In this document: piece by piece, positions 26,852 to 34,662 of the stretch
Layout of the letters: the number at the start of each line of letters is the position of its first letter
Numbering within the stretch: position 1 is the first letter of the stretch
Origin: Pseudooceanicola nanhaiensis
GTDB lineage: Bacteria; Pseudomonadota; Alphaproteobacteria; Rhodobacterales; Rhodobacteraceae
Direction of reading: 5' to 3'
NCBI RefSeq assembly: GCF_020171315.1
Contig: NZ_JAIUZP010000007.1
Coordinates: 62,001-126,000, forward strand
DNA length: 64,000 bases
Program-made: the position numbers and the translations under genes
Notes under the pieces: generated by a model
Told to the model about the DNA's origin: nothing
Database searches by the model: none
The model's input: the letters and a program-made list of their open reading frames with translations, nothing else

Positions 26852-28051
26852 ATGCAGCAGGACATGACACAGGCCGAGGTCGAGATTCAGGCGCATGCCT
26901 CGCTGGCGCAGATCGCGCCCGAGGCGTGGGATGCCTGCGCCTGCCCTGAGGTCGCCGATGGCGGGCGGCCCCATGATCCCTTTACCACCTACCGGTTCCT
27001 GAAGGCGCTGGAAGACAGCCGCTCCGTCGGACCCGGCACCGGGTGGGAGCCGCTCTACCTCACCGCCCATATCGGCGCGGAGATGATCGCGGCGGCCCCG
27101 CTGTATGCCAAGAGCCACAGCCAGGGCGAATATGTCTTCGATCACAGCTGGGCCCATGCCTTCGAGAATGCGGGCGGGCGCTACTACCCCAAGCTTCAGA
27201 TGGCCGTGCCCTTCACCCCGGCGACGGGCCGCCGCCTGCTGGTGCGGCCGGGCTTCGAGGCAACGGGGCAGGCCGCGCTGATCCAGGGCGCGGTGCAGCT
27301 GGCTGCGAACAACAACCTCTCGTCGCTCCATGTCACCTTCTGCACCGAAACAGAGGCGGAGGCAGGCCGCGAGATGGGGCTGATGACGCGCATCGGCCAG
27401 CAGTTCCACTGGATCAACGAGGGCTACGGCAGCTTCGACGATTTCCTGGCCTCCCTGTCCTCGCGCAAGCGCAAGACCCTGCGCAAGGAACGCCAGCGGG
27501 CCAATGCCTTTGGCGGCGAGATCCGGATGCTGACCGGGGATCAGATCGAACCGCACCATTGGGATGCCTTCTGGGCCTTCTATCAGGACACCGGCAGCCG
27601 GAAGTGGGGCAGCCCCTACCTGACCCGCGCCTTCTTCGACTGCGCCCACGAGAGCCTGCGCGACGACATGCTGCTGGTGCTGGCCGAGCGTGACGGCCGC
27701 CCGATCGCGGGCGCGCTGAACCTGATCGGCCGCGAGGTGCTCTATGGCCGCTACTGGGGCGCGCTGGAACACCATGAGTTCCTGCACTTCGAAGCGTGCT
27801 ATTATCGCGCCATCGACTACGCCATCGAGGAGGGACTCGCGCGGGTCGAGGCCGGGGCGCAGGGCGAACACAAGCTGGCGCGCGGCTACCTGCCCGCGCC
27901 GACCCATTCCCTGCACTGGGTGGCGGATCAGGGCTTTGCCCGCGCCGTGCAGCAGTTCCTGACCGAGGAACGCCGCGCGGTGGAGGAGGACATCGAGATC
28001 CTGACCGCCTATGGCCCCTTCCGCAGGGAGCAACAGGAGGAACAGGACTGA
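26852..28051 (+). CDS. GNAT family acyltransferase, DUF482 type
   Basis: The roughly 399-aa protein belongs to the COG3146/DUF482 group, a FemAB/GNAT-related family of uncertain substrate. Recognisable segments are [72 protein letters not shown] and [17 protein letters not shown]. It has no signal peptide. ATG 26852 follows GGGG; ATG 26864 (MTQAEVE) is an equally possible start, and the frame is open back to 26798. The stop overlaps the next ATG by one base. Confidence 0.85.
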   Translation: MQQDMTQAEVEIQAHASLAQIAPEAWDACACPEVADGGRPHDPFTTYRFLKALEDSRSVGPGTGWEPLYLTAHIGAEMIAAAPLYAKSHSQGEYVFDHSWAHAFENAGGRYYPKLQMAVPFTPATGRRLLVRPGFEATGQAALIQGAVQLAANNNLSSLHVTFCTETEAEAGREMGLMTRIGQQFHWINEGYGSFDDFLASLSSRKRKTLRKERQRANAFGGEIRMLTGDQIEPHHWDAFWAFYQDTGSRKWGSPYLTRAFFDCAHESLRDDMLLVLAERDGRPIAGALNLIGREVLYGRYWGALEHHEFLHFEACYYRAIDYAIEEGLARVEAGAQGEHKLARGYLPAPTHSLHWVADQGFARAVQQFLTEERRAVEEDIEILTAYGPFRREQQEEQD

Positions 28052-28347
28052 TGACCGAACACCTGAGCGAAACTGCCCGCAAGAGCCTGATCGACCCGCT
28101 GCTGGAAAACGGCTGGACGCTGGAAGAGGGCGCGGAGGTGCTGACCAAGACCTTCACCTTCGAGGATTTCACCGAGGCCTTTGCCTGGATGACGCGCGCC
28201 GCGCTCTGGGCCGAGAAATGGGGCCACCATCCGGACTGGTCGAACAGCTACAAGACCGTCATTGTACGTCTGACGACACATGACGTCGGCGGGCTCAGCG
28301 CGCTCGACGCGAAACTGGCCCGCAAGATGGATCAACTGACCGCATGA
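28051..28347 (+). CDS. 4a-hydroxytetrahydrobiopterin dehydratase (pterin carbinolamine dehydratase)
   Basis: This small enzyme recycles 4a-hydroxytetrahydropterin formed by aromatic amino acid hydroxylases. The 98-aa product has the conserved core [36 protein letters not shown] segment with the catalytic His-His and the later Thr-His pair. Length is typical. It overlaps the preceding gene by one base and the following mechanosensitive channel gene by four (ATGA). No phenylalanine hydroxylase lies nearby. The open frame continues upstream to 27796 but that part is inside the preceding gene. Confidence 0.92.
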   Translation: MTEHLSETARKSLIDPLLENGWTLEEGAEVLTKTFTFEDFTEAFAWMTRAALWAEKWGHHPDWSNSYKTVIVRLTTHDVGGLSALDAKLARKMDQLTA

Positions 28348-29213
28348 ACCTTGACCAACTGCTGACGACACCGATCTGGGGCGACCGTTCCCTTGGCGAT
28401 CTTCTGACCCTCGACACCATGGCCTCCCTCGTGGGGTCGCTGGTATCGGCGCTGGTGATCCTCTTCCTGGGGATGCTGCTGGCAGGCTGGGCGAACCGGC
28501 GCATCACCAACCTTGCGCGGCGCTACCAGCGGCTCGATGACACGCTCTTCAACTTCCTCGGCTCGATCACGCGCTACGCGATCCTCGCCTTCGCGGTGAT
28601 CTTCATCCTCAACACCTTCGGCATCCGCACCACCTCGCTGGTCGCGGTCGTCGGTGCTGCCGGCCTCGCGGTCGGCCTGGCATTGCAGGGGACGCTGTCG
28701 AACGTCGCGGCGGGGGTGATGATCATCCTCTTCCGGCCGATCAAGAACGGTGACTTCGTCGAGGTCGGCGGAGAGAGCGGCACGGTCAAGGACATCTCGC
28801 TGAACTTCACCGAACTGGCCAGCCTCGACAACGTGCAGATCATCATTCCGAATTCGCAGGTCTGGGGCAACACGATCACCAATTACTCGGTCTATCCGAC
28901 GCGCCGTGCGCAATGGACCTTCGGGGTGGGCTACGGGGCCAATCTCAAGAAGGCGGAAGAGATCATCCTGGAGACCATCAAGGCCGATCCCCGGTCGCAC
29001 GCAGAGCCCGCGCCCTTCATCCAGGTCACCAACCTTGGCGACTCCTCGGTGGATTTCATGGTGCGCTTCTGGTGCGATGCCTCGGAGTATTTCGGCTACA
29101 AGGCCGACATGACCCGCAAGGTGAAGGAAGCCCTGGACGCCGGCGGAATCGAGATCCCCTTCCCCACGCGCACGGTGCATCACGTCAACGACGCGTCCGC
29201 GCCGCGGGACTGA
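28344..29213 (+). CDS. small-conductance mechanosensitive channel, MscS family
   Basis: MscS-type channels open under membrane tension to release solutes after osmotic downshock. The 289-aa protein has three N-terminal membrane helices (about 28-115). The third, pore-lining helix is Gly/Ala rich ([29 protein letters not shown]). The MscS beta domain ([23 protein letters not shown]) and a cytoplasmic alpha-beta vestibule follow. Length is close to E. coli MscS. It is the last gene of the RidA-to-MscS run and converges on the GntR gene with only four bases between the stops. Confidence 0.95.
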   Translation: MNLDQLLTTPIWGDRSLGDLLTLDTMASLVGSLVSALVILFLGMLLAGWANRRITNLARRYQRLDDTLFNFLGSITRYAILAFAVIFILNTFGIRTTSLVAVVGAAGLAVGLALQGTLSNVAAGVMIILFRPIKNGDFVEVGGESGTVKDISLNFTELASLDNVQIIIPNSQVWGNTITNYSVYPTRRAQWTFGVGYGANLKKAEEIILETIKADPRSHAEPAPFIQVTNLGDSSVDFMVRFWCDASEYFGYKADMTRKVKEALDAGGIEIPFPTRTVHHVNDASAPRD

Positions 29214-29217
29214 ACGG

Positions 29218-29814
29218 TCAGAAGGGCGCGTCGGCGAGGGCGAGCATCAGCTGCCGCCGCGTCGGCTCCGCGGGCACGGCGGCCATGGTGGCGCGCCAGT
29301 CCGCGACGACAGGCTCTGGCGTGTCCGCGAGGTCGCGCATGCGCCAGCGAAGGTGCCGCCAGTGGGCGGCGCGCAGGGCATCGGCGAGGATGCGGTCGCT
29401 GACCAGCTGCGACAGGATTTCCAGCAACTCGCTGCGCTGCGAGAAATAGACCGGCGCGATCCGGTCCTCGGGGGCTGCGGCCTGCCGCTGCACCGTGGCC
29501 AGCCGCGTCGCGTCCAGATCCGGCAGGGGCACGTCGGAGGCACATTCGCCCGCGCCCCGCAGCAACGAGCGGAAGACGGCGAAATCCATCGGGCGCTGTT
29601 CGGGCAGCAAGGGCGAGACGATCGTCCCGATGCCCGATCGCGTCTCGACCAGATGTTCATAGGCCAGTTTCTGCAGCACCTGACGGATCGGCGTGCGCGA
29701 GACTCCGAACTCGGTCGCCAGCATGCCTTCGTGCAGGATCATGTCTTCCTGCTCGGCGCGCTGACAGATCCGTGACCGGACAATATCCGTGATCTCGGAT
29801 GTCTCCTTGCGCAT
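29218..29814 (-). CDS. GntR family transcriptional regulator
   Basis: The 198-aa protein has an N-terminal winged helix of GntR type (IVRSRICQRAEQEDMILHEGMLATEFGVSRTPIRQVLQKLAYEHLVET, about 10-57). A helical effector domain follows, probably of FCD type. The ligand is unknown. No enzyme gene shares its operon, and its targets cannot be read directly. The TGTATACA palindrome at 30579-30592, of the kind many FCD-type GntR proteins bind, lies about 770 bases away and is one candidate site. Confidence 0.88.
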   Translation of the reverse strand: MRKETSEITDIVRSRICQRAEQEDMILHEGMLATEFGVSRTPIRQVLQKLAYEHLVETRSGIGTIVSPLLPEQRPMDFAVFRSLLRGAGECASDVPLPDLDATRLATVQRQAAAPEDRIAPVYFSQRSELLEILSQLVSDRILADALRAAHWRHLRWRMRDLADTPEPVVADWRATMAAVPAEPTRRQLMLALADAPF

Positions 29815-29972
29815 GTCTAGTTCCGTCTTTAGGGCTTTGAGGGCTGGTAAAGGTCCGCTCCGATTGGCCGTGAGGACGGGTGATTGTCAAGAGCCGGAGG
29901 ACCGGAACCCCCCGTCGCAGGGGGAAACTTGCCGAGCCGCGGAATGTTTTCGCTATTCGCTGGAGTTGTGCA

Positions 29973-30545
29973 ATGACCAAATCGACTCATCCTGTGCTTG
30001 AGCCGCCGCTGCGCGCGAAGGTCCCGGTGCCCGGGGGCGGATACTGCCTGATGTCGGGCTATCCCGGTCTGGAAGTCGGGCTGGATGGCGAGGCCTATCT
30101 GGATCCCGACGCGGCCGAAGCGGCGCTGCAGGACATGCTCGCCCATGGGGCGAATACGCTGATCATCCTCGCCGAGGCGCCCGAACTGCCGGAGGGGAAC
30201 CACAACATGCTGCGCGGTCTGGTTCCCGAAGGGCTGGAGCTTCACTTCCTGCCCTGCCGGGATTTCGAAGTGCCCGATGCCAGTTTCAAGGAGCGCTGGA
30301 ACGCCCTGCGCCCGACCCTCGAAAAACGCCTTGCCGCTGGCGGGACCATCGCTATGGCCTGCCAGTACGGCGCCGGACGGAGCGGGCTTCTCACCGCGTT
30401 GGTTCTGATCGAAGAGGGCGCGACGCCCGAGGCGGCCATCGCCACGGTGCGGCGCCACTTCCACGAGGCCGTGGAAAGCGAGATTCAGGAGAACTGGCTG
30501 CTTGCGCAGGTTCCGGGCAAAAAAGGCACAGCAAACTTATCTTAG
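29973..30545 (+). CDS. dual-specificity/tyrosine phosphatase-like protein
   Basis: The 190-aa cytoplasmic protein has the cysteine phosphatase signature C-x5-R in MACQYGAGRSGLL (about residue 129), followed by an A/G-S hydroxyl residue. A general-acid Asp may be the one in CRDFEVPDASF upstream. The substrate is unknown; such small phosphatases may act on protein, lipid or nucleotide phosphates. The start at 29973 follows TGGAG. The upstream gap 29815-29972 contains a C5/G5 hairpin near 29906 and nothing else clear. It is divergent from the GntR gene, which could regulate it. Confidence 0.8.
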   Translation: MTKSTHPVLEPPLRAKVPVPGGGYCLMSGYPGLEVGLDGEAYLDPDAAEAALQDMLAHGANTLIILAEAPELPEGNHNMLRGLVPEGLELHFLPCRDFEVPDASFKERWNALRPTLEKRLAAGGTIAMACQYGAGRSGLLTALVLIEEGATPEAAIATVRRHFHEAVESEIQENWLLAQVPGKKGTANLS

Positions 30546-30568
30546 CGATACGTTTGTGCCGAGAATCG

Positions 30569-30596
30569 TTGACTTAAAGCCTGTATACAGGCATTT
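30569..30596 (+). promoter_or_regulatory. promoter-like element with TGTATACA palindrome
   Basis: TTGACT is followed, 17 bases on, by CATTTA. Between them lies the perfect 14-bp palindrome GCCTGTATACAGGC (30579-30592). A regulator bound there would block the promoter. It is 24 bases after the phosphatase stop and precedes no obvious protein gene. Confidence 0.4.
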
Positions 30597-30602
30597 AGGT
30601 CT

Positions 30603-30706
30603 GGAAGCACCGCATGGCCCAGCATCCAATCGGCCGTGAAGCGGACAACGCATCGGTGCTCCGAAGGAAGGGTAGAAGCAGGCCGGGCGAATACGTCCGG
30701 CCTTCG
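30603..30706 (+). ncRNA. candidate structured small RNA
   Basis: Downstream of the element at 30569, AGCACCG (30605-30611) can pair with CGGTGCT (30654-30660), with three further pairs beyond a bulge. AGGCCGG/CCGGCCT then forms a hairpin at 30680-30704. No known RNA family was recognised and the T-run after the last hairpin is poor. The rest of the gap to 30890 holds only GC-rich hairpins. This is a weak candidate. Confidence 0.25.
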
Positions 30707-30850
30707 CCGTTTCAGGACCTTGTCCCAGTCTCAAATGAGCCTGTACCGGCCCTGTGCCCCATCGCGTGCGCCCGGGTCGTTCTGCCGCCGCAGGACAGCC
30801 TGCGGGGCCCGGTCCGAGGGGTACCCGACGCCCCGTTGGGGCCGGGGATC

Positions 30851-30882
30851 GTGGCGGCCCGGTGCAGGGCACCGGCCGCCAC
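30851..30882 (-). terminator. strong hairpin after the peroxiredoxin gene
   Basis: GTGGCGGCCCGGTGC pairs with GCACCGGCCGCCAC with one bulge. It lies 9 bases after the minus-strand stop. No T-run follows, so termination is uncertain. Confidence 0.45.
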
Positions 30883-30890
30883 GGGAGCGC

Positions 30891-31379
30891 TCAGAGCGCC
30901 GCGACCATCGACTTGCCGCCAGAGATGTCGCAGGTGCCCGGGCTTTCCTCGAGGTGCAGCACGGTGACTTTGCCGTCCTCGACCGCCATCGCATAGCGCT
31001 TGGAGCGGTTGATCAGGCCTGCCGGTGGGGCGCTGAACTCAAGCCCGATCGCGGTGGTGAAGGCGCTTTCGGGATCGCAGAGCATGGTGATGCCTGCCTC
31101 GCCTGCACCGGTGTCCTTGCTCCAGGCGCCCATCACGAAGGGATCGTTGACGCTGACGCAGATGACCTCGTCCACGCCCTTGGCCTTCAGGTCGTCCATG
31201 GCGGCGATGAAGCTGGGCACATGCGCGGTGCTGCAGACGCCGGTATAGGCGCCGGGCAGGCCAAAGATCACGACCTTGCGCCCGGCCAGCTTGTCGGCAA
31301 GGGCCACGGGTGCGGGGCCTTCGGCGGTGGGCGCAATGAGGGTCGCGCCGGGGAGCGTATCGCCTTGGGAAATGGTCAT
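30891..31379 (-). CDS. peroxiredoxin, Prx5/redoxin family
   Basis: This thiol peroxidase reduces hydrogen peroxide and organic peroxides. The 162-aa product carries the peroxidatic cysteine in PGAYTGVCSTAHVPSF (about residue 49; the family pattern is PGAFTxxCSxxHxP). A second cysteine in SPGTCDISGGKSM near the C-terminus could act as resolving Cys. It lacks a signal peptide. The gene is single on the minus strand and divergent from the ferredoxin-reductase-like gene; the 93-base spacer must hold both promoters. Reduction probably uses glutathione/glutaredoxin as in other Prx5 enzymes. Confidence 0.93.
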   Translation of the reverse strand: MTISQGDTLPGATLIAPTAEGPAPVALADKLAGRKVVIFGLPGAYTGVCSTAHVPSFIAAMDDLKAKGVDEVICVSVNDPFVMGAWSKDTGAGEAGITMLCDPESAFTTAIGLEFSAPPAGLINRSKRYAMAVEDGKVTVLHLEESPGTCDISGGKSMVAAL

Positions 31380-31472
31380 CTGTCCTCCATCGGGATGAAT
31401 TGTGTTTTGCCTGACGACGGTTGTAGAGTGCCGGCGCCGTACGACGATGACAGAACAGGAGGTTTAGTCCGG

Positions 31473-32693
31473 ATGGAACAGGAAAATCGCCATATCGTTG
31501 TCGTCGGGGCCGGACAGGCCGGGGCTGCGCTGGTCGCGCGCCTGCGGACACAGGGCTACGGCGGGCCGATCACGCTGATCGGGGCCGAGAGCGTGCCGCC
31601 CTATCAGCGGCCGCCGCTGTCCAAGAAATACCTGCTGGGCGAGTTCGCACTGGAGCGGCTCTTCCTGCGCCCCGAGGCGTTCTACGAAGAGCATGACATC
31701 TCCCTGCGCCTCGGCACCATGGTCGAGGGGGTCGATACCGAGGCCAAGACGCTGCTGCTGGCCGGGGGCGAGGTGCTGGGCTGGGACGAGTTGGTGCTGA
31801 CCACCGGTTCCCACGCGCGGCGGCTGCCCGCGGCCATCGGGGGCGATCTGCCGGGCGTCCACGTGATGCGCGATCTGGCGGATGCCGATGCGCTTGCCCC
31901 GCAGATGCAGCCGGGCCGCCGGATGGTCATCGTGGGTGGGGGCTACATCGGGCTGGAGGCCGCCGCGGTGGCCGCCAAGCTTGGGCTGGAGGTGACGCTG
32001 ATCGAGGCCGCGCCGCGCATCCTGCAGCGGGTCGCCTGTGCCGAAACCTCGGATTACTTCCGCGCCCTGCATACGGGCCACGGGGTCACGATCCTCGAAG
32101 GGGTCGGGCTGGAGCGGCTGACGGGCGACGACCATGTCACCGGCGCGCGGCTTGCCGACGGGCGCGAGATCGCGGCCGATTTCGTGATCACCGGGATCGG
32201 CATCGCGCCGGGCATGTCGCTGGCCGAGGCGGCAGGCGTCACCTGCGAGAACGGGATTGCCGTCGATCTGCGGGGCCGGACCTCGGAGCCCGGGATCTGG
32301 GCGGCGGGCGATTGCGCCTCCTTCCCGTTGCGGGGGCAGCGGCTGAGGCTGGAGAGCGTGCAGAACGCGATCGACCAGTCGGAATGTCTGGCCGACAACC
32401 TGATGGGGGCGGAGGCTGACTATGCGCCCAAGCCATGGTTCTGGTCGGACCAATACGACGTGAAGCTGCAGATCGCCGGTCTGAACCTCGGCTACGACCG
32501 CGTGGTCGTGCGCGCGGGCGAGGGGCTGGTGCGGTCGCATTGGTACTACGCGGGCGAGACCCTGCTGGCGGTGGACGCGATGAACGATCCGCGCGCCTAC
32601 ATGGTGGGCAAGCGCCTGATCGACGCGGGCAAAAGCGCGCCCGCCGAGGCGGTGGCGGACCCTTCCGTCGAGCTCAAGACGCTGCTGCGCTGA
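31473..32693 (+). CDS. FAD-dependent ferredoxin reductase-like oxidoreductase
   Basis: The 406-aa flavoprotein has two dinucleotide-binding motifs: FAD (VVVGAGQAGAALVARLR, about 9-25) and NAD (VIVGGGYIGLEAAAVAA, about 150-166). It also has the GIWAAGDCASFP FAD motif and a C-terminal reductase domain (PWFWSDQYDVKLQIAGLN). It resembles rhodocoxin/putidaredoxin reductases, which feed electrons from NADH to a [2Fe-2S] ferredoxin for a P450 or oxygenase. No ferredoxin or P450 is adjacent. AGGAGG precedes the ATG. Its stop overlaps the rsmD start by one base. Confidence 0.9.
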   Translation: MEQENRHIVVVGAGQAGAALVARLRTQGYGGPITLIGAESVPPYQRPPLSKKYLLGEFALERLFLRPEAFYEEHDISLRLGTMVEGVDTEAKTLLLAGGEVLGWDELVLTTGSHARRLPAAIGGDLPGVHVMRDLADADALAPQMQPGRRMVIVGGGYIGLEAAAVAAKLGLEVTLIEAAPRILQRVACAETSDYFRALHTGHGVTILEGVGLERLTGDDHVTGARLADGREIAADFVITGIGIAPGMSLAEAAGVTCENGIAVDLRGRTSEPGIWAAGDCASFPLRGQRLRLESVQNAIDQSECLADNLMGAEADYAPKPWFWSDQYDVKLQIAGLNLGYDRVVVRAGEGLVRSHWYYAGETLLAVDAMNDPRAYMVGKRLIDAGKSAPAEAVADPSVELKTLLR

Positions 32694-33250
32694 TGCGGAT
32701 CATTGGCGGAGAGCATCGCGGCCGGGCTTTGGCCGCCGTGGGTAAGGGCGATGCGGGGGCGCATCTGCGTCCCACCACCGACCGGGTGCGCGAGAGTCTC
32801 TTCAACCTGATCCTCGGCGGGCGGTTCGGGGATCCGGTGGAGGGTGCTACAGTGCTCGACCTCTTCGCGGGGACCGGGGCGCTGGGGCTGGAGGCGCTGT
32901 CGCGGGGCGCGTCCCATGTGACCTTTGTCGACGACGGGCGCGTGGCGCAGGGGCTGATCCGCAAGAACATCGCCCTGCTGGGCGTCGAGGATACGGCGCG
33001 GCTGATGCGCTGCAACGCGCTGCGCCTGCCGCCCTGCGAGGGTGCGGGTGCGGGGCTGGTCTTCCTCGATCCGCCCTATGGCAAGGACCTTGGCGCCAAG
33101 GCGCTGTCCGCCGCCCTGGCGCAGGGCTGGATCGCCGACGGGGCGCTGGTGGTCTGGGAGGAAAGCGGTGCCGTGACGCCGCCGGAGGGGCTGACCCTGC
33201 TGGAGAGCCGCAAGTACGGCGACACGATGATCACGCTTCTGGAGCGCTGA
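32693..33250 (+). CDS. rsmD: 16S rRNA (guanine966-N2)-methyltransferase RsmD
   Basis: RsmD methylates G966 of 16S rRNA in assembled small subunits. The 185-aa protein has the AdoMet-binding VLDLFAGTGALGLEALSRGA segment (about 52-71) and the catalytic DPPYG motif (about 125). An RPTTDRVRESLFN motif lies near the N-terminus, matching the family, and length is normal. Its ATG overlaps the upstream reductase stop (TGATG). A frame opening at 32435 is inside that gene and rejected. After the stop lies a 364-base repeat-rich gap. Confidence 0.94.
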   Translation: MRIIGGEHRGRALAAVGKGDAGAHLRPTTDRVRESLFNLILGGRFGDPVEGATVLDLFAGTGALGLEALSRGASHVTFVDDGRVAQGLIRKNIALLGVEDTARLMRCNALRLPPCEGAGAGLVFLDPPYGKDLGAKALSAALAQGWIADGALVVWEESGAVTPPEGLTLLESRKYGDTMITLLER

Positions 33251-33268
33251 ACCGCTGCGGCGGGGCGG

Positions 33269-33414
33269 GCAAAATTCTTCGAAGAATTTTGCAAAGAATT
33301 TTCGAAAATTCTTTGGCGCATGGGGCTGGGGATTGCGCCCGGTTGAAGGGGCGTCCGGGCGAGAGCTTGCCGGTTTTCTTCGAAGAAGACGGAGCGGACT
33401 TCTCGAAAAGTCCG
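33269..33414. repeat. AT-rich palindromic repeat, locus 3
   Basis: Perfect 24-bp palindrome (33269-33292, half GCAAAATTCTTC) and perfect 22-bp palindrome (33293-33314, half AAAGAATTTTC). These are followed by TTCTTCGAAGAA (33376-33387) and CGGACTT/AAGTCCG (33395-33414). The block around 33366-33398 is near-identical to 42178-42210. It fills much of the rsmD to I78 gap. Confidence 0.85.
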
Positions 33415-33448
33415 GGGATCACAGGCGGGCGCTATGCGCGGTGGAGAG

Positions 33449-33503
33449 GGGGGGGGGCTGACGGCCCCCCGTACCCCCCGTGGATATTTGAGAACAGTGG
33501 ATG
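33449..33503 (+). repeat. GC-rich hairpin plus GGATATTTG intergenic element, copy 3
   Basis: A G-run/CTGACGG/C6 hairpin, a second C6 run, then GTGGATATTTGAGAACAG. It closely matches copy 2 at 1642-1706. The rest of the gap up to 33600 shows nothing recognised. Confidence 0.65.
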
Positions 33504-33614
33504 AGGGGCATGGCGCGGGCGGGAGATCGCCCGCCCGCGGCCCTGAGGGCGGTGCATCTTGTGCTGTGCAAGGCGCGGCCCGATATAAGGGTCAGACGTG
33601 GAAGGAGCCTCATG

Positions 33615-33920
33615 ATGAAGACGATCGTTGCTGCCGGTCTGGTGTTGGGTGTGACGGCAGGTGCCGCACTTGCCCATGATCGCCATGACAACCGGCCCCT
33701 GAACTGGCCCTCCTCGCCGCAGGCGCAGTCGACCTGTGGGGCGGACCTCTATTCGTCCAAGCTGCAGGGCAAGCCCTATCGCGGTCAGTTCTTCCGTGAA
33801 CATGACGGCCCGATCCGGGTGCTGAAGCCCGGCGACATGATGACCATGGATCACAATCCCCGGCGGCTGAACGTCATCCTCGACCGGCGCGGCAACATGG
33901 TGGGCGTGCGCTGCGGCTGA
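33615..33920 (+). CDS. I78 family peptidase-inhibitor-like secreted protein
   Basis: The 101-aa protein has a signal peptide (KTIVAAGLVLGVTAGAALA, then HD). The mature part resembles I78 inhibitors: CGADLYSSKLQGKPY, a VLKPGDMMTMDHNPRRLNVILDRRGNMVGVRCG C-terminal core with the typical R-x-N-(V/I)-x-L-D and final RCG. Family members such as the Aspergillus elastase inhibitor block serine proteases; here the target is unknown and the protein is periplasmic or secreted. AAGGAG at 33602-33607 favours ATG 33615, with ATG 33612 as alternative. It converges on arfB with three bases between the stops. Confidence 0.78.
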   Translation: MKTIVAAGLVLGVTAGAALAHDRHDNRPLNWPSSPQAQSTCGADLYSSKLQGKPYRGQFFREHDGPIRVLKPGDMMTMDHNPRRLNVILDRRGNMVGVRCG

Positions 33921-33923
33921 GCC

Positions 33924-34337
33924 TCAGCGGTCCCAGCCGCGTTTCTCCTTCACCTCGCCGCGGGCCTTCTTGTCGTCGAGCCGGCGGCGCTTCTGGCTGA
34001 GGGGCACACGGGTGCGGACCCGCTTCTTGGGCACGACGAGGGCCTGACGGATCAACTCCGCCAGCCGGTCGCGGGCGATGTCGCGGTTGCGGGCCTGGCT
34101 GCGCTCCTCCGAGACCTGAAGCACCAGCGCGCCCTCCTTTGTCCAGCGCCGCCCGGCGATGCGGCGCAGGCGGGTCTTCACGGCAGGCGAGAGCGAGGGC
34201 GAGCGTTCGGCCTCGAAGCGCAGTTCCACCGCGGACGAGACCTTGTTCACGTTCTGGCCGCCGGGCCCGCTGGCCCGGACGAAGATCTCGGTGATCTCCC
34301 AGTCCTGAATCGCGATGTCATCGGTGATGCGCAGCAT
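33924..34337 (-). CDS. arfB: alternative ribosome-rescue factor ArfB (ICT1-like)
   Basis: This peptidyl-tRNA hydrolase frees ribosomes stalled on mRNAs lacking a stop codon. The 137-aa protein has the catalytic GGQ in RASGPGGQNVNKVSSAVELRF (Gly26-Gly27-Gln28) and a C-terminal basic tail (KKRVRTRVPLSQKRRRLDDKKARGEVKEKRGW) that would sit in the empty mRNA channel. The length matches ArfB rather than full release factors. The upstream region 34338-34432 has no clear promoter. A terminator-like hairpin at 34433-34464 separates it from the candidate small transcript. Confidence 0.93.
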   Translation of the reverse strand: MLRITDDIAIQDWEITEIFVRASGPGGQNVNKVSSAVELRFEAERSPSLSPAVKTRLRRIAGRRWTKEGALVLQVSEERSQARNRDIARDRLAELIRQALVVPKKRVRTRVPLSQKRRRLDDKKARGEVKEKRGWDR

Positions 34338-34432
34338 GGCCGCCTCCTTTCGCGGCAGATCTAGGGCCGCAGGGGCGGTTGGGCAAAGGGTTTCGGCCAG
34401 ACCACGGGCCGAAAGGCGGGGGGGCGGACATG

Positions 34433-34464
34433 GAAAAGGGCCGCTCCCGGAACGGAGCGACCCT
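34433..34464 (-). terminator. terminator of the candidate small transcript upstream of arfB
   Basis: On the minus strand AGGGTCGCTCC / GGAGCGGCCCT (one G-U pair) is followed by TTTT. It lies about 70 bases after the small open frame at 34535-34591 and 96 bases before arfB. Confidence 0.75.
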
Positions 34465-34534
34465 CTCTCGAGATTAGGAGGCGGGGCTGGTTAGGTATCC
34501 CACCAATCCGGTCGGTCGGCTGCCAAGGGCTGCC

Positions 34535-34591
34535 TCAGCAAACGTCCTTCCGAACTGTTCCAACACCTCTCTCCAATACCTCAATAGACAC
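34535..34591 (-). CDS. candidate 18-residue small open reading frame
   Basis: A GTG start is preceded, seven bases away, by AAAGGAGG (34599-34606), an ideal ribosome-binding site. It encodes MSIEVLERGVGTVRKDVC before TGA. A terminator follows at 34433, so a discrete transcript of about 180 nt is possible. The 325-base gap is clearly less GC-rich than the coding neighbours. It may be a leader peptide, a small protein, or part of a regulatory RNA; the tail contains CCTCCT, complementary to a ribosome-binding site. No homologue is recalled. Confidence 0.4.
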   Translation of the reverse strand: MSIEVLERGVGTVRKDVC

Positions 34592-34662
34592 TAGAGCACC
34601 TCCTTTCTGAATGTTTCCGATACTCGAATCGTCTCACATATTTCGTGTATCGCAAAACGTTT

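Noticed and set aside
29906-29922. C5/G5 hairpin between the GntR and phosphatase genes as a terminator
   Set aside because: It lies between divergent starts and has no T-run, so it is more likely leader structure or chance.
30614-30967. 117-codon plus-strand frame after the phosphatase gene
   Set aside because: It runs into the antisense of the peroxiredoxin gene, lacks a ribosome-binding site of note and has shadow-like composition.
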